A program made the position numbers and the translations under genes. Source: Drosophila miranda (Eukaryota; Arthropoda; Insecta; Diptera; Drosophilidae). From it: DNA of 64,000 nucleotides. The stretch's first letter is position 1, and each line of letters starts with the position of its first letter. Under the pieces are notes generated by a model. The model saw nothing but the letters and a program-made list of their open reading frames with translations. It did not search any database and was not told the DNA's origin. The stretch covers positions 23,374,001-23,438,000 of the forward strand of contig NC_046675.1 in the NCBI RefSeq assembly GCF_003369915.1, in the 5' to 3' direction. Positions 46,560 to 58,200 of this stretch are shown here, piece after piece.

Positions 46560-49500
46560 ATAGCAAACAATCGCCGGGGCGGGGCCTGGGATGCTGGGAT
46601 CCTTGGATGCGGTTGTTGAACGTGTTCAAATTGCCGAAACGCGTCGAAATTATGTTGATGTTGGATGTACGTGCCCCGAGGGCCGCCAACAAATTGAATA
46701 TGTATTTAAGCAATTGCCAAAGAATACCATAAAAAGGGGAAAAGGGAGAGAAAATCAGCTTAAAGATATATTTAGCATAGTATGGAGAGCATGTCATTCA
46801 TTAATCTATCTACTGGCATCTATGTATATCGTTAGGAACGAACTTCAACTTTTGGCATCTCATTGTTCCTCCATTGTCAATGGCTCCAATTTCTTTTCTC
46901 GCCTTTCTTTTCATTAATTTTTGATGTTATGTATATATTTAGGGGGCCCCGACAAGGTACCCGTAAATTCCTTAACAATTCCTGTTCATCTTCTCTGTCA
47001 CTTTTAATGAGTTTTTATGCAAGAATTTTTTTGTTGCTGCCTTTCTTTCTTGGCCCTCCTAAATTTGTTCGCAAAAAGTCGGCGAAATTGTCGCCGCTTC
47101 TGATAATCAGGCCAACCAGCCCCTACAAAAGGGTCTGGACCAGGGGAGGGGATTGTAGAGTGGGCGTGGCCATGACGCATTGTCAGCATGATTATAATTT
47201 CCATTAAGGCAATTTTGTATACCAGCATCAAGTCATATTGAACTAATTTGCATCTCAAGGCGAGAGAAACAGTAAAACCCCAAAAGTCAAGTTTTTTGGA
47301 GAGAAGAAGAGAGTTTCTCGGGTTTGGTTGGAATCCCCTCAAATCAGAGCCAAACCAGAAACCACAAAACAAACAGAAGAAGGCTTCAGACCAAGAGGCT
47401 GAAATTTGCATATGACTAAGTCAGACCCGACTTTTGTAAGTGAGTATCTGCACGAGATATGAGTGTGAGGATAAGTGCGCACAGTTGGTCCAGAAAAATA
47501 CAAAAAAACTAGCAACAATAGCACTCTGGTTCCCTGCGGCGAATGATTGTATGATTTTTGTATATTTTTGTGGTTTTTAAATTAACAAAAAATAGAGACA
47601 AAATCAGAGAAAGCTGAAAAATCAAATCGAGAGCAATCGAAATATTAAAATTCAAGGACTATTTGCTAGTGCACAATGCTATATATTGGGCTGTTGTACA
47701 ATATAAAAGATAGTCTTCTGCAGTCTTCTTTGGACCTAACATTCTCTCTTAAGCTTCATGCTTAAGCCTTTCAACCTTTTTCTCATATCTTAAAGCAAGC
47801 TCTTAGCTCAAATTGAAATCAAAGATGGTGAAACTTTTGTCCAACAAAGATGAGCAACTTTTGGTGGCATGTGAATTGAAAACAAATGCTACAACACCTC
47901 CAAAAAAGGAGGTTAAGAAAGACAAGCCCTCAAAAAGAGGTTATACGAGGGGGAGAGAGAGAGAGAAGACTACAAAAAGGAGGTTAAGAGTAGGAGATGG
48001 ATGGTGAGCTAGACAAAAGGCAAGACAGTAGTAACCTCAGCCAGATGACACTCAAGACATCACATCACTCATACGCCATGTAAGCAGCACACTTCAGCTG
48101 GGACTAGGACACCGCTGGAAACTGGGACTTCAGTGGGGTGGGGACACTGGGACATCGGATGTGGTTTGGAAATTGTCCTGAAAGCGTGTATGTAAATAAT
48201 TTAGCTGTCCAAAAACTTTTGTGGCGCCAACAACAACCGCACAAAGGAAAGAGAAAACTATGAAATATGCGTAGCATGTGCAGACAATTTGGTCATGACC
48301 TTTGACAAGGCATCAAGAAACGAAGCAGTTGCGAGAGGAACGGAACCCAAGGTGGGGATAACTTTTGTCAGGAAGCAAGTTTTCAATTGCCAAAAAAGGG
48401 ACAAGGGACACGTGAAAAACGAGATGTTGATGAGGCCACCAAAGTGTGGCAAACAAAAGCGATATAGAAAAAAGCAAGCAAAAAAAAGAGCGAGTGATAA
48501 ACGAGACACCAATAGAATCGGAAAGTGGATTGTCACCAATCAGTTAGCAACGGGGAAGGGAATCGGAGACTGCCTCCACTTAACATGGCTAATCATTCTG
48601 AGCTGCTGGCCAAACTTTTCCATCATACAAAAGTAGCAGAGTGCTGGAGAAAGTGGCAGAAACCAGCAGAGGGTTTTGTCAGGGAGAAAGATAGAGAGGG
48701 GATAGTGATGACGCTGCTTTTATTGCTGTTAGTTGCTGTGGCAGCATTTTAATTAAAATTAATGCGCCATAAGCTTTAAATTAATTCTGCCTCTTCCTGT
48801 CACCCGCTAGCCGCTCGGCTGGTGAGAGGAGGCTCTATGCCCAAGCAACCATAAACGAAGCATTATTGCATGCGTGTGTTGTATCTGTGTGAAGCTATAA
48901 CTACTAGATACACGCACCCACACACTGATGGAGGGAGGGGCCGAGAGAGCCTGTGTTAAGCCGGCTTTTGTTCGGCTCCTCCTACTGCTTCTTCTGTTGT
49001 GCTCACACTCGCATCGCATAAATAAGAGCTCAGGGCACGGGCTGGATCCACTTCCGCTTCCGGTTGTCAGCCATGTCGCCCACCATGCCGCCGCACTCCC
49101 GCATCACCGCACCACGATTTGCCATGCAAATCGCCCAAGTAAACTCAACATTAAAATTGTCAAGGCGACCATTCATTTTATTTTATTGCAGTTTATAAGC
49201 AGCAAAATATGTAGATGAGTATTAATTGTGAGGGTTCTCTTCCTAACCCCCTAACCTAAACCATGGCTGATGGGGTTGCTATTTGGGGTTTATTTCGGGT
49301 GGATAGGGTGAGGGTTGCCACAACATAGTTGCGAAATGAATTGGTTGGGATTTAAGGAAAGGATGGAAAATTAGGTAAATATTTTAGTGAATTTAATTGG
49401 GGTTTTAAAGGAAAGAAGGGAACAGCTACATATATACTCGTATTTACATAATGAATGTGGGTAGGGACTTAAAAAGATTCTTCCAATAAAGAAATTGTAT

Positions 49501-50728
49501 CTTATGGGATAACATTTATATACAACTTGTAGGATTATTGCAACTTCTGCCCAATTAAAATACAGTGTTATATAATTGCTTCCTCTATTTTTTTTAAGTT
49601 CTATTTTAGTTTGTCTACCATTGTCCATATAAAAACATTTATTTGCAGTTTATGTCCTTTTAAATACTTTAAAGCTACATATTTCCATAGTTCTCCCTCA
49701 ACTAGAATGTACGTTATTCAATTGCTATAGTTTACATGAAACAATTTATGGAATTTGTGTGGAAAAATCCCTGTAGAAATATGCGCATGGCTGGTGTCCT
49801 GTAATTACAAATGTTCATAAACAGTTGTGGCCATAAATCTAATAAACTTGAAAGCATTCGCGAAACAGTAGTACTGATAATGGAAATGGGCACAAAAAGT
49901 GCCACAACAGGAGGCAGATATCTCTTTCTCTATTTATGAGAAAATTATGTAGAGTGCAGATGAAATATTTCCTCCAACAACAGGCGGACGTGCACCATGG
50001 CAGACTGAAATAAATTTAATTGAAAGTGCACATGGCAAATGGAAAATTGCATCAGAAAAGGAGCTGCAGGTCTAAGCAGACCAATTGAGTGGCAGCCTCA
50101 CCTGACAGGTCAATGATGCCAATGAGGATCCCAGGCAGGTTGCATAAGAAATTTACTAAATGAATCAATTTTGAAGTGGCAGGATGTGCCGTTGCACACC
50201 AGCGCGCATGAGTGAGGCCTTCATATGTGGCCAAAAAGTTTGCCATCTCAGCTGCAACTAATTGGAAATTAAGAGTCAAAGTGTATCATAAGAGCATGTT
50301 GGGAAGCTGCCAAAAAAAAACCAAGGAGTACGAGTATTGGGGGTAAAAACTTGGCTGGCAAAACCAATTTAAGAGCCGAAAATCTTCGCTTTGGCATCAA
50401 ATTTATTGCAACTGCAGCTGAAGGCTTGACAGGTTGTGGCATGGCTTTGTCGGGGATCCTTCACAGCTCGGGTTTATCCTGTTCATTTAATTTGGTGTGA
50501 TGCAAGCTTTATTGATCTGAATCACCTTACTGCTTTTATAAAAATAGGAACGTTTCAGAAACACCGAATCAAAGCATTCTCCTAGAGACATACAATTCAT
50601 ATTCAGTACGTTAGTTTGTAGTTTCACACAGTACTCAACACATGGGTATTGAAAAATATTAGAATATATTTTAAAATACATTTCTCTCCTGTGAAGTAGA
50701 GTAAACGAACAGGAAACACTATAGAGCC
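46560..50728. other. Non-coding region left of the CK1-like gene
   Basis: No gene recognised. Short open frames lack family motifs. It has several TTTAATTAAA-type AT motifs and a short GAGA tract (47953-47968). Confidence 0.55.
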
Positions 50729-50983
50729 ATGGCGGAAATTTTGAGAGTGTCCAGAAGGAGCGATGAGAGTAGCCCTCTCTCCATGACATATTCAGAAGCT
50801 GATGATGAAACATATATAACTATAACAGCTGATGAGTTTCTGTCGCCCTCTCTTAATTCAGAGGCCAATTTAGTAAACTCCTTGGACGAATCAAAAACCC
50901 TCGTTGCCGGGGAAAACCACACCCAAGAGTGCCACAATGCAGATGGATTTTTTTATACTGGTAAGAGCGCCCTCTCTCCATGA
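50729..50983 (+). pseudogene. Duplicated 5' coding piece of the CK1-like gene (original start?)
   Basis: From ATG 50729 (MAEILRVSRRSDESSPLS) an 84-codon frame enters a segment nearly identical to the start of the kinase ORF (MTYSEADDETYITITADE...), then runs out of frame at the junction and stops at 50981-50983. It looks like the original 5' end, cut off from the kinase by a 197-base tandem duplication. Confidence 0.65.
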
Positions 50984-51166
50984 CATATTCAGAAGCTGAT
51001 GATGCAACATATATAACTATAACAGCTGATGAGGTTCTGTCGCCCTCTCTTAATTCAGAGGCCAATACCTTAGTAAACTCCTTGGACGAATCAAAAACCC
51101 TCGTTGCCGGGGAAAACCACACCCAAGAGTGCCACAATGCAGATGGATTTTTTTATACTGGTAAGA
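50775..51166 (+). repeat. 197-bp tandem duplication at the CK1-like 5' end
   Basis: CCCTCTCTCCATGACATATT begins both copies (the ATGs at 50783 and 50980 are 197 bases apart). Copy 2 has one extra codon (AATACCTTA versus AATTTA) and a few substitutions. 197 is not a multiple of 3, so the copies are in different frames. Confidence 0.88.
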
Positions 51167-52329
51167 GTGGTAAACGCAAATTCTCACCAAATTCAATCGT
51201 TTTGGCCTGGAAGAAGCATACCAACGAGTTCATAAAGAAGGAGAAGAAACATAAGAACCGCAAGAATCGACGTCCAGAAGGGACTCCCAAAGTGGACTTA
51301 ACGGACCCGTCGGAATTTATAGTGGCCAGAAAGTATCGCCTAATCGAGTTTATCGGGAATGGCTCTTTTGGAGAGCTCTACCAAGCTGTAGATATCAAGA
51401 AGGGCGAGGAGGTGGCTGTGAAAGTGGAATGCATCACTGCCGCACACTCGATGCTGGAGCGCGAGGCGAAGGTATACAAACTTCTCGCTGGGGCTGAAGG
51501 AATCCCCAAAATACGATATTATGGACCTGAGAGAGATGTTAATGTTCTGGTGCTGGATCTGTTGGGACCCTCCTTGGAGGATCTGTTGAACTTTTGTACG
51601 CGCACCTTCAGCTTGAAGACCACCGTAATGCTGGCCTTACAGATGCTGGCCCGCCTGGAGTGTGTCCACCAGAATGGTTACATCCATCGCGACATCAAGC
51701 CAGATAACTTCCTGATGGGCTTGGACGGGCAGCGCTGCCAGGTCTACCTTATTGACTTTGGCCTGGCCAAGAAGTTTTACGATCCCCACAGCGGGAAGCA
51801 CATCGAGTACTGCCAGAAGCGGGAGCTGGTGGGCACACCACGTTACTCCTCCGCCCGGTCGCATTTCGCCGAGCAAGGGCGCCGCGACGACTTGGAGTCC
51901 TTGGGCTACATGCTCATCTATTTTCGGCGGGGTAGGCTCCCCTGGCAGGGCATTCGGGCCGTCAACAAGGCACAGAAGTTCGAGCAGATTGGCGAGATGA
52001 AGGCCTCCATCACGATGGAAAGCCTGTGCAACGATATGCCCGGCGAGTTCATGTTGTACCTCCGCTACTGTCGTGGCCTGCACTTCGTCGAGATGCCCGA
52101 CTACGTGTATCTGCTCAGGATGTTTCAGAATATTCTATTCCGCAAGAGGTTGCTCAACGACTTTCTCTTCGACTGGGTGGACCTAAAGCACCTGGCCATC
52201 TATCAACGTGACTGCGTTGTTCAACGGGGGAACGTCAACTGTTGCTCTTGCAGTTACCACAAGTACCAGCGTCGCTTGGATCACCAGAGGCACCGCTATA
52301 GGGTACACCATCCGACGTGCCCTTTATAA
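50980..52329 (+). CDS. Casein kinase 1-like protein kinase (intronless)
   Basis: A single exon of 449 aa. Residues 1-~110 are a non-kinase N-terminus with a basic part (KKHTNEFIKKEKKHKNRKNR). The kinase domain starts FIVARKYRLIEFIGNGSFGELY (glycine loop about 126) and has VAVKVE with Lys148, HRDIKPDNFLMG with Asp238, IDFGLAKK with Asp259, and CK1-type features LLGPSLEDLLNFC, RRDDLESLGYMLIYF and LPWQG. GTPRYSS replaces the usual GTARYAS. All key catalytic residues are present, so the kinase may be active. The nearest relatives are CK1-alpha types; lack of introns suggests a retrogene, and fly CK1-like retrogenes are often testis-expressed. The Cys/His-rich tail (NCCSCSYHKYQRR) is unusual. The start codon is doubtful because of the upstream duplication. 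Confidence 0.88.
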   Translation: MTYSEADDATYITITADEVLSPSLNSEANTLVNSLDESKTLVAGENHTQECHNADGFFYTGKSGKRKFSPNSIVLAWKKHTNEFIKKEKKHKNRKNRRPEGTPKVDLTDPSEFIVARKYRLIEFIGNGSFGELYQAVDIKKGEEVAVKVECITAAHSMLEREAKVYKLLAGAEGIPKIRYYGPERDVNVLVLDLLGPSLEDLLNFCTRTFSLKTTVMLALQMLARLECVHQNGYIHRDIKPDNFLMGLDGQRCQVYLIDFGLAKKFYDPHSGKHIEYCQKRELVGTPRYSSARSHFAEQGRRDDLESLGYMLIYFRRGRLPWQGIRAVNKAQKFEQIGEMKASITMESLCNDMPGEFMLYLRYCRGLHFVEMPDYVYLLRMFQNILFRKRLLNDFLFDWVDLKHLAIYQRDCVVQRGNVNCCSCSYHKYQRRLDHQRHRYRVHHPTCPL

Positions 52330-53130
52330 TATGATCTCATTTTCCGCTGTTTTTATTCAGAATTAACTACTAAAAGAAAGTATATATACTCGTACATATA
52401 TTTCGCAAAACCCAACCATCCACCCATTCTAGGGGTTTCTTTTGTTCATCAAATCAATGGTTCGCATAATTGGCAATCGATGCCAGGACACACAAAGGAG
52501 TAACTTCTCCGGGGCGTCAAACAATGGGGAAAGCTTTGACTGGGAATGTGTGTGGAGAGTATGTGGATACTCTGGATTCTAAATGGATATGATTTTTGTA
52601 TTGAAAACGAGAACAGTTTCGTCTTAGGGTGTTGGGTTCGTTGCGGCCATTATCTGAAAGGGGATTGCTAGTACATTGGATAGTAATGCTGATCACATCC
52701 TATTCAGCTATGAAGGAATTTTCCTACTCTAACAAAATGAGATTCGAGAACATACGCCGTCTTCAGACACGACTATAAGAAAGTTTCCTGGTAAACTATG
52801 CTTACACCCACACACAAATACTCGGACAGGCAGCTCACATGAGCAAGAAAGGATGTTAATAAAAGGGTTAATTATAAGGCAAGCCAGGACACGTTACGAG
52901 CGCCTCACATGAGTCGAGGATAAGAGAGATTCCCCCTGAGTTGCTTGAAAGGAAATAAGGTCAGCCCCAGCCCCAGAGTCACAGGCAAAGTAGTTTGCTT
53001 AGTCGCGCTGCAATAATGTGGACACACACACACACACACATGTCTGTACACCCACACAGCCGTAGAGTTAACTATTTGTTGGCCCAAAGGCGATTCTTGC
53101 CCAAAGGCACTGCTTCGGTTCTGGCTTTGC

Positions 53131-53170
<40 letters not shown>

Positions 53171-54463
53171 CTGATGTGGGGGGAGGAGCCGTAGCTGCGG
53201 GAGTATGGTGTGCATAAATCTATAAATAACTCGGTTTCCCTTAGTTGGGCAGACCTAGACGCTGACACGCCCATTCGACAGCCCATGTCCCTCTGACTAA
53301 GCAGCGACTTGGGAGTCACACACGCGCAAACACATACACACACACACATGGTTCCGTTTGGGGCTATTCTCTGGGCAACTTTCCCCAAGAACTTGAATGC
53401 ATGCCTAATGGTACGCCCATCCTCAAGCGCGCACACACACACACAAACATACTCCATCTCTCACACACTCTCATAGGCTCTCTTATATACATAGGCGTCC
53501 ATACACGCACACGATGCGCTGAAGCGTTAAAATATTTGCAGGCTTTTGCTTGTATTCATACTCTTTGAAGATGAGGGTACCATTGCAGAGAAGGACTTGT
53601 TCTTTTTACTACAAAATATATATATTTTTTATCAAGCTGAGTAGCTAAAGCCGTTTCTGTCTGATTGTCCGATACCGATGACCAAGGGCGCACTTTAAAT
53701 TACTGGAGAATCATCGTCATTTGTCTTCATAAACTGACTGTCATAAAACCTACACATCTACGATGTATTTTTAAGAGTATCTAAAGCTTCGACGAAAAAA
53801 TCGATGTGCTTTTTTCCTCTGTTCTCTTTTTGGTTTCCCGCATTTCAAATTAAGTTTTGGTTTTTTTTTTCGCCACTGGCGCAAAATTGCTACAAATCTG
53901 TTTTTTATTTATAAGTTGCCACTGACCGAATGAGCGGACACATTATGGATAGCCCTCGGTCCTCGGGAATGGGAATGGGGTCCCCACTGATGGCTCCTCG
54001 ATGAACTTCGGTGACATTCAAATTGGGCAGTTACCGAAAATTGTGCAATTTGAGGGTCGACGACGAGTGGCGATGCTATGGCCAAAGAATGTCTCTGTTA
54101 ATGGCTCCAATGGGATTATTACATATTAATCGAGGGTCGAATTTTAAGCAGTCTCAGAAGATTTTCTGTTTAAGTTTAGTCTTCTTTTCCGGATTAAATT
54201 TGGTTCAAGAGAAGACACTACAAGAGTTTTTAGATTTAGTTTTAGATTGATGCCTAACATTACAGAAAGTGGAGTGGAAAGGTCGGACCCCTTGAGCAGG
54301 AGCCTATGAATCCATTCTGGGAGTCCCATCACTATATCGGGGCTCTCAGGCAAGTGTAAGACATAATAAGGGAACAATCGCGTTGCCAAGCCTCCGGTTC
54401 TGGATAGAGCTGTAGCTATCAATTCCTACTATGATTATTTCACAGCTTTCGGTGCCATCCAAT
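52330..54463. other. Non-coding region with microsatellites
   Basis: No gene seen. Tracts: (CA)n at 53021-53040, (GAT)n of about 13 units at 53131-53170, (AC)n at 53334-53348 and (CA)n at 53431-53443. Confidence 0.6.
53131..53170. repeat. (GAT)13 microsatellite
   Basis: Thirteen perfect GAT units ending in GATGCTGATG. Confidence 0.9.
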
Positions 54464-54700
54464 TTAAGAAGGCACTGAGAGGTTTTCTAGACCCAGTTTC
54501 AGGTCGGCGTGGGCAATGTAGCCGTCGGCATCCTGGTCAAATTCGTTGAATACCTTGAAAGCCACATCGGTCTCGGGGTGCTTAAACCAGGCAACAATCT
54601 TGTGGTATACCTCTTCCATGCCTATGTCCCCCTCCTTGACGCTGATGTCCATGCAGCTGTGCTGCGTGAAGTTTGGTTTGGGTTCCATAAGCACGCGCAT
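54464..54700 (-). CDS. Small EF-hand protein or exon (78 aa), unassigned
   Basis: From ATG 54700 (MRVLMEPKPNFTQHSCMDIS) to the TAA at 54464. It contains one clear EF-hand, FKVFNEFDQDADGYIAHADL, with loop residues D-D-D-G-I but Asp instead of Glu at position 12. The preceding helix (MEEVYHKIVAWFKHPETDVA) could be the end of another hand. It is short for a calcium-binding protein, so it may be one exon of a longer gene or a broken copy. No partner exon with good splice sites was found. Confidence 0.45.
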   Translation of the reverse strand: MRVLMEPKPNFTQHSCMDISVKEGDIGMEEVYHKIVAWFKHPETDVAFKVFNEFDQDADGYIAHADLKLGLENLSVPS

Positions 54701-55035
54701 TGAGTCGTGAGACGAGTCCTTGCCACCCACTACCCTACATTCTCTTTGATAATTTTAAAACAAAGTTGAATGAATGTTCGAGAGATCGTAAAACACCGTC
54801 TCCCAAAGGAAGTTGTAGCAGTTCTAGTGGTAGCTCGACAAGTGGAGTACAGAGCGATATTTATAATGCATCATACAAGAGACCTCTCGACCATAAGAAC
54901 AGCAGAGCCGTGCGCCAGCTACCACGCCGCAGCCATCACCGACGACGAACTGGCCAACACCTGAGCCACTCAAGGCAAGTCTCCCGGTTCAAAGCTCAAT
55001 CATTTGTAGGATAAGTCTTTGAAATTTCTCCAATC

Positions 55036-55275
55036 GATCCGACAGAGGTGTATGATCGCGGGGAACAGGAGACCAGATGGATACAGCCAGCTCTGGGTCC
55101 GGATGCGGATCCAGAACACTGCGATTCAGAAGAAGAACCTGAAGCAGATACAGAGGAAAACTCTGATCGGGAAGCGAAGGAAGTGAACTCCGATAGTGTT
55201 CATGAAGGGAAAAACCAATCGGGAACCAGAACCGTGAGCAAGTCTGGCCTGTTCTGCGGATCTGCCGTCGGTTAG
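55036..55275 (+). pseudogene. Acidic ORF of unknown function, possibly a gene fragment
   Basis: An open stretch reading EISPIDPTEVYDRGEQETRW, then Asp/Glu-rich (DSEEEPEADTEENSDREAKE), ending at a TAG just before 55276. The composition looks protein-like and differs from neighbouring AT-rich DNA. Upstream at 54700-55014 a Ser-rich frame (KTPSPKGSCSSSSGSSTSG) may belong to the same broken gene, but frames are interrupted by stops. No family recognised. Confidence 0.3.
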
Positions 55276-58200
55276 CGCCGCCACTTAATTTTTCTAGCAA
55301 TTGAATGTAATTTTAACTTGAAAATAGTTTTTCTATGAAATTTGAACGTGTTATTGTGCTTAAGTGTTTAACTGGAAATCGGATATTCACTCGAAGAAAC
55401 AACTTTTGCAATTTAAATAAACAGGATTCTGTGGAGTTTGGTTGTAGAATTGTATTGCCACGGCAACCCCATTGATGTTTCATTAAATAAATTCACACAT
55501 AATTTAAGGTGTTGTCTGCCCATTAAATTGTCCAAATAGAACGTTGGCCATCAATTTTAATTTAATCAACAACTAAAACATGGCACTGGAGCATGGGAGC
55601 ATGGAAAATGTTTATGCCTCGTGGCCAAATACAGATTGGACCGTAACCCAATTAAAACCCAAATACATGAGATGAAAATGTATATTGTGTGGCCAGCATA
55701 TAAGATTATTCCGAAATTATGCAAGCCAAAAATGTTTTATCGCTGTCCTTTTATTGCTGGCAATTAATTATACACTTCAATCGGCTGTTAATTATGGAAA
55801 GGACAGAACCCGCAATAAGGGAAATGACTCTTGTGTTGTTGCCGAAAAATGGGTGCCTTAATAGCTACAGACTAAATATAATTGGCTGTTCTTCTTTCTA
55901 TTTGTTAGCGGAAAATAATTAATTTTAAGGGATTAAAGTTGAATAAATGAATAGCTGGAATGGGGGTCCAAACGGTTACAAAGGTGCTCTCAGATGTTCA
56001 CATATCTAATAACAAAAAAAATGTTTTATGTCCAATAAATTAAAATGGAATATTGTAAAAACTCTTTGTTATTTTAAAGAAAAATCAGCCTCTTTTCTTC
56101 ATATGAGTATCACATAATCATACGAATATTTTTACAAAGTAAGCAATTGCCCTCCCTGCCAGAAGTTTGTCTTCTCTGTCATACATTAAATAATTGAAAA
56201 TGTGTTAAAAAATGCACAGTGAATTATTCAGAAAGGAGACCCTGTAGGGGAGGGCACTTGTTTATGGGTACATAATGGCGGGGACTGGGAGATAAACCCG
56301 TGCTGGGACCCGGGTTGGGCTCTACCATATAAATTAAGTCATAAATTTGCCTTCACTCACAGGCGGGCACACAAATACACAAATCACTAAGCAACACACA
56401 CACACACACACCAGTGCACTTAACACTCACACACCAGCATTCTCAGCACTCACAGACACAGCAGCATGGCATCGTTCAGTTGGCGAATTCCATTGCATAA
56501 CTTTGAGCGACTTTGTGGTCATGGTTCTTGGTTGTTGCTGTTTGTTGTAACGAATGGTCAGCAGCAGCAGCAGCTGTTGCTGTTGCAAATCAGTCAACAT
56601 GGCAAATGATTACAATGGCCAGGACTCGCAGGGCGCAGAGCGGCACTGAAGGAGAGAGATAGTAGCCCCCGCGATGTCGATAAGCTGACTCTGCCTTTAG
56701 GGCCGCGGCACATGTGGCGTATGATTAATGCGTCTGCACTGGGCTTAATGTCCTTAAATGCGCATAAATGATTGCAATTGCCCTTTTGGCTTTGTGTCGA
56801 GGCTGCCCTTCTTGTGTCACACACATCTCAATTCCATCTCAACTGCATCCGCGGTCTACAGTCTGCTGTTAATGCAGCTGAAATCGCATCACGGTGGATC
56901 CAGTTGAGGCCATGTCTCTGGTGGGTCAGTCGGTCGGTTGGTCGGTCGGTTGGTCCATTCATTTGATTAAGTACCAGTACAAGGGACTCCCAGAGGCTGC
57001 CCTCCGACAAATGCATTACACTGGTTACTGCTTTGGGGAAGAGAAAGCAGCTTTCTCTTGCACAAAGAAAATCAAGATTTGTGTGTGCGAGTGAATCAGA
57101 AATAATGTTGATTGCAGATGATGATGATACAATGGGCCATACATCTTTTGAATGTTAAGCACAGATATTTGGATATTTTCATTAATTGAAGTAGGGGAAC
57201 GGCACTTCGTTTTGGAGGTCTCTTACAGGTCTGTTCGGGGTATGATCGGGGGGTTGTTGTCCTTTACTGTATATCTCATACTTAGACATTCTGTGTAAGC
57301 CCTTTTATCCATCGACTACTTCGACTACAATTTAAATATAACCCGCACAATTTACTTTCCCACTTAATCAAGACCACAATTACGAGAACAATTTCTTGGC
57401 CACATTTCCCTCCTTGACTGAACTCAATTTGTTGGGTACACAAAGATTTTGGCCTGGCTGTGGCTGTGTGCTTAACTTATTAGCTAATTAGTCAAATATT
57501 TGCGGGTTAATCACATCAGTTAATATTCACGAGTTCTACAAGTAAATCATCATAAGTCCGCCTCCGATATCAAGTGGCTTGGCTTGAATACACAAACGGC
57601 ATTCCCTTTGATCCGTTCGAGCGTCTTTGATTGATGCGCTAATTGAACATTTAGTCGCAAAGGCAGGGGTAAATATTGATTTTATTGACACATCTATCAG
57701 GCCACAAGCCACTCGAAAAAGCACCAACAAATACAATTACAATTACAACAAAGCTGCAACAACATTCACAAAAGTTTTGTGTAAAGTTCTTCCTTGTTGT
57801 TGTTGAGCTTGTTTCATTTTATTTATTTATTTTCCCTCCAGTAGCCCAGTAGCCGCAGCCGCAGCAGTTTTTCTCTTTGACAGCGGAAAAGAGATAGAAT
57901 GTCGCGTGCTGGCGTTGGGTGAGGGGTGGAAGGGCTTAGCCCCCTCAAATTGCCTCAATATGTGTTTGTAAATGTCTGGCTATATGTGTGTGTGTTAGCC
58001 ACAGCGCTTGGCCATTAAACCAATTTTCAGGCAAACAAAAACTGCGGCAAAGGGAGCGAAAAGAACGAGCTGGCAACATTCGACAGAAGCAAAGAGCGAG
58101 AAGTTTTGTTATGGCGAAGTGAAAAGAGGTACCAAGTAGGTGATGGACTTTGTGGTACCTTTGTAACGTCCTAGAGTCCTAAGCTATTCGTTGATTAATT

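Noticed and set aside
46591..46917. 108-codon plus-strand frame just right of the mobile element
   Set aside because: No family similarity that I recognise, no splice or promoter evidence; left as non-coding.
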